A DNA stretch of 64,000 bases, from assembly GCA_039917615.1 (NCBI GenBank), contig JBDSJD010000029.1:1-64000 (forward strand), in the 5' to 3' direction. How positions within the stretch are numbered: position 1 is the stretch's first letter; each line of letters opens with the position of its first letter. Of the stretch, positions 49,503-57,608 are shown in pieces. The notes beneath the pieces were generated by a model. That model saw nothing but the letters and a program-made list of their open reading frames with translations. It was not told the origin of the DNA and did no database searches. The position numbers and the translations under genes were made by a program. The stretch is from ZC4RG30 sp039917615. GTDB taxonomy: Bacteria > Pseudomonadota > Gammaproteobacteria > Steroidobacterales > Steroidobacteraceae.

Positions 49503-50726
49503 ATGCAAGTGTATCTGGTGGGCGGCGCGGTACGGGACGCGTTGCTGGGGCGAGCAGTCCGCGAGCGGGATTACGTGGTCGTCGGCGGCACCGCCGAGGA
49601 GCTGCTGGCGGCTGGATACAAGCCGGTGGGCAAGGACTTCCCGGTGTTCCTGCATCCCGAGTCGCACAGCGAACATGCGCTGGCGCGGCGCGAGCGCAAG
49701 ACGGCACCTGGCTATCGAGGCTTCGTCACCGAGTTCTCGCCGGACATCACGCTGGAAGAGGATCTGCTGCGCCGGGATCTGACAATCAACGCCATTGCAG
49801 AGAGGCCGGATGGGTCAATGGTTGATCCCTATGGCGGCGTGGCGGATATCGAGGCGCGCGTACTGCGGCATGTGTCGCCGGCGTTCAGCGAAGACCCGGT
49901 GCGAGTGCTGCGGGTGGCGCGATTTGCGGCGCGTTTCGCAGCGCTGGGGTTCACGGTGCACGACAGCACCCGCGCGCTGATGCGCCAGATGGTGGAGGCC
50001 GGCGAAGTCGCGGCGCTGGTGAGCGAGCGCGTGTGGCAGGAAACCGAGCGCGCACTTGGAGAGGCGCGGCCGGAAGTGTTCTTCGAGGTGCTGCGCGATT
50101 GCGGCGCGCTGGCGGTGATCTTCCCCGAGGTGGACAAACTATTCGGCGTGCCGCAGCCGCCGCAGTGGCATCCGGAGATCGATACTGGTGTGCATGTCAT
50201 GCTGTGTCTGAAGCGGGCGGCAGGACTTGATGCGCCGGTGACGGTGCGCTTCGCGGTGCTGGCGCATGACCTGGGCAAGGGGACCACGCCGCCTGCTGAA
50301 TGGCCGAAGCACGTCATGCATGAGTCGCGCGGACTATCCCTGGTGGATGCACTGTGCTCGCGGCTTAGAGTGCCGGTGGCGCATAAGGAGCTGGCGCGCA
50401 TGACCTGCAAGCAGCATACGAATGTGCACCGCGCGATGGAGCTGCGACCGGAGACGGTGTTGAAGCTGTTTGAGGAATGCGATGCGTTCCGGCGGCCGGA
50501 GCGGTTTCGCGAGATGCTGCTGGCGTGTCAGTGCGATGCGCAGGGGCGCACGGGGCTTGAAGAGAAGCCCTATCCGCAGCGCGAGTATCTGGATGCAGCG
50601 CTGTCCACAGCTGTCGCGGCACAGCTGAGTGATGAGGAACGCGAGGGGCTCAATGGTCCGGCAATTGCCGCGGCCCTGCGCGAGAAACGACTGGCGGCAC
50701 TGACGGTAATCCGACCGCAGAAATAG
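49503..50726 (+). CDS. cca: CCA-adding enzyme with HD phosphohydrolase domain
   Basis: A 407-residue multifunctional CCA protein close to the E. coli length. The nucleotidyltransferase start MQVYLVGGAVRDALLGRAVRERDYVVVGG keeps the GGxVRD motif and DxD region; ETL-like FVTEFSPDITLEEDLLRRDLTINAIA (key RRDLTINAIA) binds nucleotide. The C-terminal HD domain carries LAHDLGKG with phosphatase and phosphodiesterase activities, which exist in the E. coli type. It adds CCA to tRNA 3' ends. The ATG is conserved; only a weak GCGGG lies upstream. Confidence 0.95.
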   Translation: MQVYLVGGAVRDALLGRAVRERDYVVVGGTAEELLAAGYKPVGKDFPVFLHPESHSEHALARRERKTAPGYRGFVTEFSPDITLEEDLLRRDLTINAIAERPDGSMVDPYGGVADIEARVLRHVSPAFSEDPVRVLRVARFAARFAALGFTVHDSTRALMRQMVEAGEVAALVSERVWQETERALGEARPEVFFEVLRDCGALAVIFPEVDKLFGVPQPPQWHPEIDTGVHVMLCLKRAAGLDAPVTVRFAVLAHDLGKGTTPPAEWPKHVMHESRGLSLVDALCSRLRVPVAHKELARMTCKQHTNVHRAMELRPETVLKLFEECDAFRRPERFREMLLACQCDAQGRTGLEEKPYPQREYLDAALSTAVAAQLSDEEREGLNGPAIAAALREKRLAALTVIRPQK

Positions 50727-50741
50727 GCCAATTCCGCCGCA

Positions 50742-51689
50742 TCACCTGAGAATGACTGCCACCCTGACCAGGCACCAGTAGGCCGCGATCGATCCTATGC
50801 CATACAAAGCTGGGTTCTTGAGGATCGGTAGCGGTTTCCATTGGCGCAGGGCTCGCCACAACAGCCAGGCGACAGCGACAACGAGCAACTGCCCCAGTTC
50901 AACGCCGACATTGAAAGAGAACAGTGCGGTCGGCAGATAATTCTGCGGCAAGCCGATTTCCTTCAGGGCTCCCGCGAACCCGAGGCCATGGACGAGCCCG
51001 AACAAGAAGGCGACCAATGCCGGCCAGCGGCGCGACAGAGTCGGCCGTTGGTGCAAGGCTTCTGCCGCGACCAGAACGATGGACAGTGCAATACCCGCTT
51101 CAACGGGTGGCGGGCGCAACGTCAGCCATCCCAACGCAGCACTGACCAGGGTCAGGCTGTGCGCGGCGGTGAATGCAGTGATGGTCCACAGGAGCTGCCG
51201 ACGGAACGACACGAGGAACAGCAGCCCGCAGACGAAGAGCAGATGGTCGTAGCCGGAGAGAATGTGCTCCACACCCAGGACGACATAGGCCACGGCGATC
51301 TGGTACCAGGAGCGCCGGTCCTGCGACGAGCCGTAGAGTTCTACATGCGACTGGCTGCCGGTCAACGTGTAGACGCGCTCTTCCCCGTCGATCCAGAAGA
51401 TGCGAACCAGCGCGGCGGAATAGCGGTCGCCTACTCCATCGATCCTCAAGGTGCCGGACAGACCGCCCCTGCAGTGCAGAGCGCTCTCCTGAGCCACGCA
51501 GCCATCGGGCCAGCGCGGCACCAGATCGGCGTTCATCGGCCGCTTATCGTTGGCGGCGGACCATTGCCATATGAATTCGCCGGGAGAGGTTTCACGCAGC
51601 ACCATTTCCGCCATGCTCATCTCATGGGCGGCGGCCCATGGGGTGGCCAGCACCAGCGTCGTCAGCAGCATCAACAGCTTGCGCAGCAT
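50742..51689 (-). CDS. HupE/UreJ family membrane protein
   Basis: A 315-residue protein: signal peptide (LLMLLTTLVLATPWAAAH), a periplasmic beta domain (residues 25-130), then six hydrophobic segments with GVEHILSGYDHLLFVCGLLFLV (key GVEHILSGYDHLLF), FTAAHSLTLVSA, EALHQRP and FGLVHGLGFAGAL. The GxxHI..GxDHLLF and FGxxHGLGFA motifs define the HupE/UreJ_2 family, which has a metal-transport-like fold, often nickel. There is no hydrogenase or urease here; the partner cassette is DUF3604 and PpiC. Starts 4 bases after the PpiC stop. Confidence 0.85.
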   Translation of the reverse strand: MLRKLLMLLTTLVLATPWAAAHEMSMAEMVLRETSPGEFIWQWSAANDKRPMNADLVPRWPDGCVAQESALHCRGGLSGTLRIDGVGDRYSAALVRIFWIDGEERVYTLTGSQSHVELYGSSQDRRSWYQIAVAYVVLGVEHILSGYDHLLFVCGLLFLVSFRRQLLWTITAFTAAHSLTLVSAALGWLTLRPPPVEAGIALSIVLVAAEALHQRPTLSRRWPALVAFLFGLVHGLGFAGALKEIGLPQNYLPTALFSFNVGVELGQLLVVAVAWLLWRALRQWKPLPILKNPALYGIGSIAAYWCLVRVAVILR

Positions 51690-51693
51690 TCCA

Positions 51694-52554
51694 TTATTCC
51701 CTGGACGCTGAGACGATTTGATACTTACTCGCCAGAGCCCTGACTGCAGCGGTTCGCTGTTCGGACGCGACGGCGTCTTTCCAGTCCTGCAGCACCGGAC
51801 CGCGCACCAAGTCGTAATCTGCCGGTTGTGTCGCGGCATAGCCGATCAGTCGCACGGCATGCCAGCTAGTTTTCGACTGCAGCGAATGCCACTGCCCCAC
51901 CGGCAAGCCAGCGAGCGCAGTCGCAAATTCCTCGCCATAACTCTGCAGGATGTTGGACTGCGGCCTGCCCTTGAAAACACGCAGGCCGGCACGCGAATCA
52001 CCTGGCACTCCATGGTCGAGGTCCGCAACGAATTGGCGAATGTCAGATTCGGTGGGGGTTCCGGCGAGCGCCGCTTCTTCGAAGTCGAAGCGCGCGGGTT
52101 CGTCATACTTGTCGCGGCGCTTCTCGAACCATGCACGCAGTGTCTGATCGTCGATGGCTGGTAGCTTCACGCCGGCATCGATCAGGCTCAGCGCCTTGAA
52201 GATGACGCGCTCGCGAATCGCCGTGTCGCCCCTGTCCACCTGCAGGACCAGTCCTTCGCGATAGAGGATCTCGTTGTCCAGCCACACCTGACGCAGCGCG
52301 CGCAGCTCATCGGCATCCGGTTCCCGCCCCCGCGCTGCCGCAAACACGCGACGGGCCTCGTCCTCCACCGCCTGATCCATCACGATGACATGCGGATCGT
52401 CGGTGCGACTGACCAGGAAATGATCCAGTGCAAACAGCAGGCTGCCGATCAACGCGAAATGCAGCAGTGGCTCCCGTAGCCACTGCCGGACGGTGTGCGC
52501 CGGCATGGATTCGGTCTGTGCCTCGCGGGCGGCGCCCATAGTCAGCTGTTGCAT
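51694..52554 (-). CDS. Membrane-anchored parvulin-type peptidylprolyl isomerase
   Basis: A 286-residue protein with a single N-terminal membrane anchor (LLHFALIGSLLFALDHFLV) and a SurA/PpiC-like body: VWLDNEILYREGLVLQVDRGDTAIRERVIFKALSLI (key LYREGL), FDFEEAALAGTP, and a degenerate parvulin domain with LPVGQWHSLQSKTSWHAVRLIG. The usual parvulin Q-W-H signatures are weakly conserved, so activity is likely but not sure. The start is ATG 52554 (a TTG two codons earlier is possible). It sits two to eight bases from the DUF3604 stop and four from hupE, one tight operon. Confidence 0.78.
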   Translation of the reverse strand: MQQLTMGAAREAQTESMPAHTVRQWLREPLLHFALIGSLLFALDHFLVSRTDDPHVIVMDQAVEDEARRVFAAARGREPDADELRALRQVWLDNEILYREGLVLQVDRGDTAIRERVIFKALSLIDAGVKLPAIDDQTLRAWFEKRRDKYDEPARFDFEEAALAGTPTESDIRQFVADLDHGVPGDSRAGLRVFKGRPQSNILQSYGEEFATALAGLPVGQWHSLQSKTSWHAVRLIGYAATQPADYDLVRGPVLQDWKDAVASEQRTAAVRALASKYQIVSASRE

Positions 52555-52562
52555 GGTCAACG

Positions 52563-54812
52563 CTATTTCACGCCCGCCACGACCTGGCCACCCTGCACCT
52601 CGACGTAGATCGGGTTGCTGTAGAACCAGAGGTCCGACCAGGCGGCCACGTCAAAACTTACCGCGCGCTGACCTGCGATCGGACTTGAGCCATTGGCAGT
52701 CGACAGATGCAGCGGGCAGCCATTGATGTTGCGGGCTGTATAGGTTGGTGATGCCGGGGGCACATTGGTCCCGGCAATGGTGCAGGGAATCCGCAACATC
52801 GCCCGGTCGACGGCATTCGTGTAGATGTCAGCCAGCGGATTGCCGCTGGCATCCGTCTCGAACGGCACCGCGGGCGGCAGATTGGTGCCGCGCAGCCGCA
52901 GATACTGGGACGCTGAAACGGCGGGGACACGATAGGTCATCTTCAGAAAGCTCGTGCCGTCGACGCTGGAGATGACCGGTGTCCACGGCGACGCACCGCT
53001 GAAGGTCTTGATCACGGCAGCGCTGGCGTTCTTGGCCGCAGCCGGCACGCCGGAAAGATCAGCAGGCGTCGTGCCATCTGCGCGCAGCCAGTTGGTGTTG
53101 CGCGGCCACTCGCCTGAATAATCCGCAGCGCCGGGTGTGCGGTACCCTGAGACCAGGCCGCGAATCAAGTCCACATGATCCAGTAAAGGCTCGTTTACCG
53201 GCCGATGCAGGTTGATCTGCAGCAGGGACGGATTGTCGAAAGTATAGGGGGCGATGTTCGCGCCAGAAGGATCACGCAACACGATTGAGATGACGATTTC
53301 CGCACCGGGACGCACGCGCAGCTTTTCGCCCATGGTGGCGCAGCCCGCCGTGTCGATGTCTGTGTTGTTGGTCGCTGCTGCTACCGCCAGGGCTTCCACC
53401 GCTGCGTTGGAGCGGGCGGCAAGTCCTGGATAGGAAACGCAGGCAATGAATCCGAGCCGGTCGATCAGCTGGCCGCTGCTGGCAAACGCGTTGCCCGTGC
53501 GCAGGCCATCGACGATGGACTGCGGCCGCAGCTTGTCGGCGCCATTGCGCACCATGGTGTAGGTGCGCTGGTACTCGCCCGGATAGAAATCCTGCGACGT
53601 GCGTGTGTCATCCGGACCAAACGAGCCACGGTTGTGCCAGTCGGAACTGGCGAAGAACCACCAGTTGCGGCCTTCGCCCAGCAGCGCATCCCAGACGCCG
53701 CCAAGTTGGGAGGCGTAAACACCAGTGCCACCGTAGGTTGTCCCGCCGACGCTGTCCGTTTGGACACCGGCGATGTTATTGCGCCTTACCGTGTATTCAC
53801 CGCGCGCGTCCGAAGCGCCGTGGCCCGGCTGGCTCTCGAATCCGAAGGCGACGTCTGGCGCGGCGTTGTTGAAGTTGCGCAGATGCTCGACGTTGAAGCC
53901 ATTGTTGCCATCCGGATTGAACGGCCCGGCGCGCTCCAGATGCGCCGGCACGTAGTAGCTGCCATTGGGATGGAATGCGGCCATCCACTTCAGTGCTTCG
54001 ACAGTCTTGGAGTGGCCGCGGATTCCGGTGCCCGCGCCACCGGCAGGAATCAGCTTTTGCGCTGTCCCGCTCCAGCTAGCATCTGCCTGGTTGGCGCTGC
54101 CAGGCACCGCACAGTTCCACGCGTTGGCCGCACCGCGGCTGGTGTCGGTGTCACCGCGGTCGAAGCAGTATTCCCACTGCGCCAGTGCGGTCGCGTTGCC
54201 CAGGGCGGCATAGGGTGGCGCAGAGGGCAGCAGTGCAGAGTCGAGCGCGAGCGGAATCTGGCCGGTAATGACGGACATCGAAGTGTGCTCGTGACCCGCC
54301 ACCACTGATTCCAAGCCGATGAACAATGGGGTGGATTTCAACGCATTGAGATATTCGATCACGGGGTACTGGAATTCCTGGATGGACTGCCAGCGCCACA
54401 TGTTGCGGTTCGGCGTCGAGCCGCTGACATCGCCCTTGGGCGTAACGGGGGTTGGCGAACTCTGCCAGGTAGTGGTAGGTCCCTTGCCCGCAATGAACGG
54501 ATAGGCTGGCGTGGCAAGCGATGCATCTTCAACCAGCGTGCAATTGCGGTTGCCATTGCCGCCGTGTCCGGCCTGAACAAACCAGTCCAGACCGAACGGA
54601 GCACCGGTGCCAATGGATTTGTCGACGAGCTTCTGCATCGAGATGGATCCATCTGAGCAGGTGGTGTGGTTGTGGAAATCGCCAGAGACATATTTGCCGG
54701 GTGTCTTGCCGGCGGCAACCGCCACCGCTGGCGCGACCACGGCACATCCGACGCCGATCGCGGCGGCGACAGCCGTAGCCACGGAATTTCTGCTGATCAT
54801 CGATGACTTCAT
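52563..54812 (-). CDS. DUF3604 exported PHP-like protein
   Basis: A 749-residue exported protein (signal VGCAVVAPAVAVAAG). Near the N-terminus GDFHNHTTCSDGSIS supplies an HxH metal motif of the PHP phosphoesterase kind; EALKWMAAFHPNGSYYVPAHLERAGP (key YVPAHLERAG), NVEHLRNFNN, FESQPGHG and WWFFASSDWHNRG give further metal-ligand-like His/Asp. The C-terminal third is beta-rich. DUF3604 proteins are frequently encoded with PpiC and HupE, as here, but the substrate is unknown. AGGAG lies five bases before ATG 54812. Confidence 0.85.
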   Translation of the reverse strand: MKSSMISRNSVATAVAAAIGVGCAVVAPAVAVAAGKTPGKYVSGDFHNHTTCSDGSISMQKLVDKSIGTGAPFGLDWFVQAGHGGNGNRNCTLVEDASLATPAYPFIAGKGPTTTWQSSPTPVTPKGDVSGSTPNRNMWRWQSIQEFQYPVIEYLNALKSTPLFIGLESVVAGHEHTSMSVITGQIPLALDSALLPSAPPYAALGNATALAQWEYCFDRGDTDTSRGAANAWNCAVPGSANQADASWSGTAQKLIPAGGAGTGIRGHSKTVEALKWMAAFHPNGSYYVPAHLERAGPFNPDGNNGFNVEHLRNFNNAAPDVAFGFESQPGHGASDARGEYTVRRNNIAGVQTDSVGGTTYGGTGVYASQLGGVWDALLGEGRNWWFFASSDWHNRGSFGPDDTRTSQDFYPGEYQRTYTMVRNGADKLRPQSIVDGLRTGNAFASSGQLIDRLGFIACVSYPGLAARSNAAVEALAVAAATNNTDIDTAGCATMGEKLRVRPGAEIVISIVLRDPSGANIAPYTFDNPSLLQINLHRPVNEPLLDHVDLIRGLVSGYRTPGAADYSGEWPRNTNWLRADGTTPADLSGVPAAAKNASAAVIKTFSGASPWTPVISSVDGTSFLKMTYRVPAVSASQYLRLRGTNLPPAVPFETDASGNPLADIYTNAVDRAMLRIPCTIAGTNVPPASPTYTARNINGCPLHLSTANGSSPIAGQRAVSFDVAAWSDLWFYSNPIYVEVQGGQVVAGVK

Positions 54813-54922
54813 CGGAGCTCCTGTAACTGTTGCAAACGAATGCCGCGCCATCACGCGGTGCGCCATTCTTGCTGCCGGTCATGACGCTTCGATGAAGCTT
54901 TGGTGACGGTAGTCCCGTTTCC

Positions 54923-55546
54923 TCACACGTTGAACTTGATGACGTAACCCCAGGAGTCCAGTCGCGCCGGAATCGCATTGAACGCCAGCGAAATACGGCG
55001 CGCTCCCTGGTTCGGTGGCACCGCGTGCATCAGGTAGGACGGAAACAGCACCATGTCGCCGGGTGCAGGCTCAGGACTGATCCATTTGTCGGCGCAGTAG
55101 TCGCCGGGTGTCATGCCCTTGTGATCGTTCCTGAACATGAAGTCGGTGCCACCGGGCGACTTCATGAAAACGGTATGTGATCCCGGATGCGTACGGGTGA
55201 GGTACACGACTCCCGATACGAAGCTGTTGGCGTGATTGTGCATGGCCTGGTGGCCGCCCTGCTCAAGCACGTTCATCCACATTTCTTTCAGGCCCCAGTC
55301 CATCTTTTGGCCAAACAGGTGCGTGCCGAATTCGACCAGCCTTGGCGAGATGCGCGCAGCCACTGCGCGCAGGAGAGGGTTTTCACCAGGCTGCAGCATC
55401 TGTGTGTGCGTGAGCCGGGGCGAAGAGTTGTTGTCTCGCGTTGTGCGCGGGGTGAAGTACTCGACCAGTTCGCCCACCAGTGCGGCGTCCAGCGTGGCCG
55501 GAGCGCGCATGAACGGCACAGGAAACAGTCCGAAGATTTCATCCAT
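54923..55546 (-). CDS. Putative 2OG-Fe(II) oxygenase, TIGR02466 family
   Basis: A 207-residue double-stranded beta-helix protein. FPVPFMRAPATLD opens it; the iron triad is suggested by HNHANSFVSGVVYL and FPSYLMHAVPPNQGARRISLAFN (His, Asp/His, His, and Arg for 2-oxoglutarate). This pattern matches TIGR02466, a 2-oxoglutarate/iron oxygenase family of unknown substrate. It lies 110 bases upstream of DUF3604 on the same strand and may belong to the same transcript. Confidence 0.8.
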   Translation of the reverse strand: MDEIFGLFPVPFMRAPATLDAALVGELVEYFTPRTTRDNNSSPRLTHTQMLQPGENPLLRAVAARISPRLVEFGTHLFGQKMDWGLKEMWMNVLEQGGHQAMHNHANSFVSGVVYLTRTHPGSHTVFMKSPGGTDFMFRNDHKGMTPGDYCADKWISPEPAPGDMVLFPSYLMHAVPPNQGARRISLAFNAIPARLDSWGYVIKFNV

Positions 55547-55596
55547 GTCGCGAGTATCGCATCGCGTCCGCCGAAATCTGCTGCGTGGACAGAAGG

Positions 55597-55614
55597 CTTC
55601 ACAGAACTGTCACA
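55597..55614 (+). promoter_or_regulatory. Possible PhoB (Pho) box
   Basis: CTTCACAGAACTGTCACA holds two TCACA repeats with 11-base periodicity and a full CTGTCAC half, resembling the CTGTCAY tandem of a Pho box. It stands 76 bases before the sorted surface protein, with TACATC as a possible -10. One half is degenerate, so this is tentative. Confidence 0.3.
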
Positions 55615-55689
55615 TGCCGGAAATACATCGCTTCCTAGAATTCATCATTCGCGTAACAACCAGACAACGACCTTCGAGGTAGAGAATTC

Positions 55690-56325
55690 ATGAACATCAA
55701 AGCGATTGCCACCGCTGCCGCCCTGCTGGCTTGCGCCACGCCAAGCTTCGCCGTGCCCGTCACGTTCACCTTCGAGGGCATCAACAGCTTCGATTCCGTC
55801 GGCAACTACTACAACGGGGGAGCAGGGCCAAACCTCCATACCTCGTTCGCGCCGGACGCGCTGGCGCTGGCTAACGATGGCACCGGTGATGGCCCCAACG
55901 GCGAATTTTTTCTGAATGCGCCGGGACCGGGAGGCACGATCGTGTTTCCCGCCACTGGCGACATATTTATGACCGCTGCCCCCGGCTGGAACTTCCTGGG
56001 ATCCCTGTCGTTCAACTATTCAGCCATTCAGGCCTTCAGCGTAGCTGTCCTGGACGGCAGCAACTCATTGCTCGCGACAAAGACCTTCAGCGCCAACAAT
56101 GGCAGCTGCGGCCCGCCGGCCTTCTGCAACTGGAGCCTGGGTCTGCTCGACTTCAGCGGCTATGGGAAGACCATTCGGTTCGGTGGGTATGACGCGCTTA
56201 ACGGCAGCATCGCCGCCTTCGACAACATCACCACCACGGTGCCCGCGCCCGCGACTGCCTGGTTGATGGCTCCCGCCCTTGCGATGCTGGCTCGCGTCCG
56301 GATGCGTCGCAAGCGCCTGCTCTGA
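55690..56325 (+). CDS. Exosortase-type surface protein with VPAPA sorting tail
   Basis: A 211-residue exported protein (signal AATAAALLACATPSFAVPV). The body is beta-rich (VTFTFEGINSF, GYGKTIRFGGYDALNG). The C-terminus is a tripartite sorting signal: VPAPATAWLMAPALAMLARVRMRRKRLL, with the VPAPA motif, a hydrophobic stretch and a basic end, a variant of PEP-CTERM. No exosortase or glycan-export gene is in the window. Two Cys (CGPPAFC) may form a disulfide. A Pho-box-like site lies upstream. Confidence 0.78.
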   Translation: MNIKAIATAAALLACATPSFAVPVTFTFEGINSFDSVGNYYNGGAGPNLHTSFAPDALALANDGTGDGPNGEFFLNAPGPGGTIVFPATGDIFMTAAPGWNFLGSLSFNYSAIQAFSVAVLDGSNSLLATKTFSANNGSCGPPAFCNWSLGLLDFSGYGKTIRFGGYDALNGSIAAFDNITTTVPAPATAWLMAPALAMLARVRMRRKRLL

Positions 56326-56328
56326 ACG

Positions 56329-56886
56329 GTGACTGGAACCAGCGCCCCGCGCACCCGCAAGCTCACGCTGTCGGGGCTTAGTGCCCTTTTTGTGGTGTCC
56401 TTCAGTGCCAGCTGGATCTGGTTGAATTCTCACGCTGATCGACTTTCACTGTCACGATCCGCGCGCCATGGGCAGCGCGCGTTGGTCGACGCTGCCGCGC
56501 GCCCGACCGCGGCGATGAGGGAACAAACTTCGAGCTTGCTGCAAAGCGACCCGCCATCTGCGCCCGCGACTTCTGAACCATTGTCCGCCGACCTCCTGGC
56601 TGCGCTCATCGACGCCGGCATTGCCGCAGATGACAGCGAGCAGCGCAGCCTCGCGATCGAGGAACTGTCCCGGGCGCCGGTTGATCAATCCCTGGCCGGT
56701 CTGGGCAGGATTCTGCGCGAGAACCGTGACACGCGCAGTCGCAGGAGCGCGCTGGAAGCGCTCATGGGTCTGCCGGATTCGCCGCTGGTGCGCGAGCAGC
56801 AACGTCAATTGCTCGAACTGCTGACCAGTGATGCCGACGCCAATATGGCAGAAGCAGCGCGCAATGCTGCTGCTGCATCCAGCTGA
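56329..56886 (+). CDS. Single-pass hypothetical protein with HEAT-like repeats
   Basis: A 185-residue protein starting at GTG four bases after the surface gene stop. A membrane segment (LTLSGLSALFVVSFSASWIWL) is followed by an Ala/Ser/Pro linker and a helical tail of two similar helical hairpins (QRSLAIEELSRAP..., RRSALEALMGLPD...) reminiscent of HEAT repeats. Co-transcribed with the sorted protein, perhaps. Function unknown. Confidence 0.55.
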   Translation: MTGTSAPRTRKLTLSGLSALFVVSFSASWIWLNSHADRLSLSRSARHGQRALVDAAARPTAAMREQTSSLLQSDPPSAPATSEPLSADLLAALIDAGIAADDSEQRSLAIEELSRAPVDQSLAGLGRILRENRDTRSRRSALEALMGLPDSPLVREQQRQLLELLTSDADANMAEAARNAAAASS

Positions 56887-56914
56887 CCACTGGCCCATGC
56901 CGTCGATGCTCCCC

Positions 56915-56934
56915 TATAATAGGATTTAATCCTA
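56915..56934 (+). promoter_or_regulatory. parDE promoter -10 with palindromic operator
   Basis: TATAAT (56915-56920) overlaps the palindrome TAGGATTTAATCCTA (56920-56934), inverted arms TAGGAT/ATCCTA. Toxin-antitoxin operons are usually repressed by antitoxin binding such a site. No good -35 is visible. Confidence 0.55.
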
Positions 56935-56964
56935 CTGCGACTTTCTTGATCAGGGGCAAAAATC

Positions 56965-57243
56965 GTGCGAACAACCCAGCAGCTGAGCATCACTCTACCT
57001 ACGGAAATGGCGGAAACAGTGAAATCCAAAGTTGCGTCGGGTGAATACGCCTCGGAGAGCGAAGTCATTCGTGATGGCTTGCGTGTACTCATGGCGCGCG
57101 ACCGGGCGATGGAATCTTGGCTGCAAAATGAAGTTGGATCAGCGTATGACGCCATGAAGGCCGACCCGTCGCGCGCGGTGTCCGTAGCAAACGTCCGCGC
57201 GGGCCTTGCGTTGAAGAGGCGGGTTGCCAAGAAGAGGAAATAG
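56965..57243 (+). CDS. ParD-like type II antitoxin (CC2985/ribbon-helix-helix)
   Basis: A 92-residue protein starting at GTG. The N-terminal ribbon-helix-helix (TTQQLSITLPTEMAETVKSKVASGEYASESEVIRDGLRVLMARD, key LPTEMAETVKSKVASGEYAS) binds the operator; the basic C-terminal tail (LALKRRVAKKRK) would wrap the toxin. It ends one stop before the ParE gene. Type II antitoxin that neutralises ParE and represses the pair. Confidence 0.87.
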   Translation: MRTTQQLSITLPTEMAETVKSKVASGEYASESEVIRDGLRVLMARDRAMESWLQNEVGSAYDAMKADPSRAVSVANVRAGLALKRRVAKKRK

Positions 57244-57546
57244 TTGCGAACAGTAGTCTTCTCTCCCGAGGCGATGGCGCAGCTGCAGCAGCTTCATCGG
57301 TATCTTTCGGATGCGGCAGGCTCAGGTATCGCGAACCGTTTTACAGATGCCCTGTTGCTGCACTGCGAAAGCCTTGGCATCTTCCCGGAACGAGCGATCC
57401 GCCGCGACGACATCCGATCGGGTTTACGTCTTACACAGTTCAGGAAGCGGACTGTCATCGCGTACGCGGCAGATACGCGCCAGGTGACGGTACTTGGCAT
57501 ATTCCACGGCGGGCAGGACTACAAGTCGCACATGCGAGATGGCTAG
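57244..57546 (+). CDS. ParE-family toxin
   Basis: A 100-residue RelE/ParE-fold toxin beginning with TTG at the antitoxin stop. VFSPEAMAQLQQLHRYLSDAAGSGIANRFTDALLLHCESLGIFPE (key ANRFTDALLLHCESL) and the ending RTVIAYAADTRQVTVLGIFHGGQDY (key VTVLGIFHGGQDY) match ParE, which poisons DNA gyrase. Lengths and spacing are typical of parDE. The TTG start may keep toxin output low. Confidence 0.87.
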   Translation: MRTVVFSPEAMAQLQQLHRYLSDAAGSGIANRFTDALLLHCESLGIFPERAIRRDDIRSGLRLTQFRKRTVIAYAADTRQVTVLGIFHGGQDYKSHMRDG

Positions 57547-57571
57547 CACTTGCAGCGCTCCGGTTCCTATC

Positions 57572-57603
57572 GTAGTATCTCCTACAATTGTAGGAGATAC
57601 TAC
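57572..57603 (+). promoter_or_regulatory. Perfect 32-bp BlaI-type operator
   Basis: A perfect palindrome, arms GTAGTATCTCCTACAA and TTGTAGGAGATACTAC, centre CTACAATTGTAG containing the BlaI/MecI core TACA..TGTA. It ends five bases before the blaI ATG, so repressor binding would block transcription or translation initiation. Confidence 0.85.
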
Positions 57604-57608
57604 CGGCC

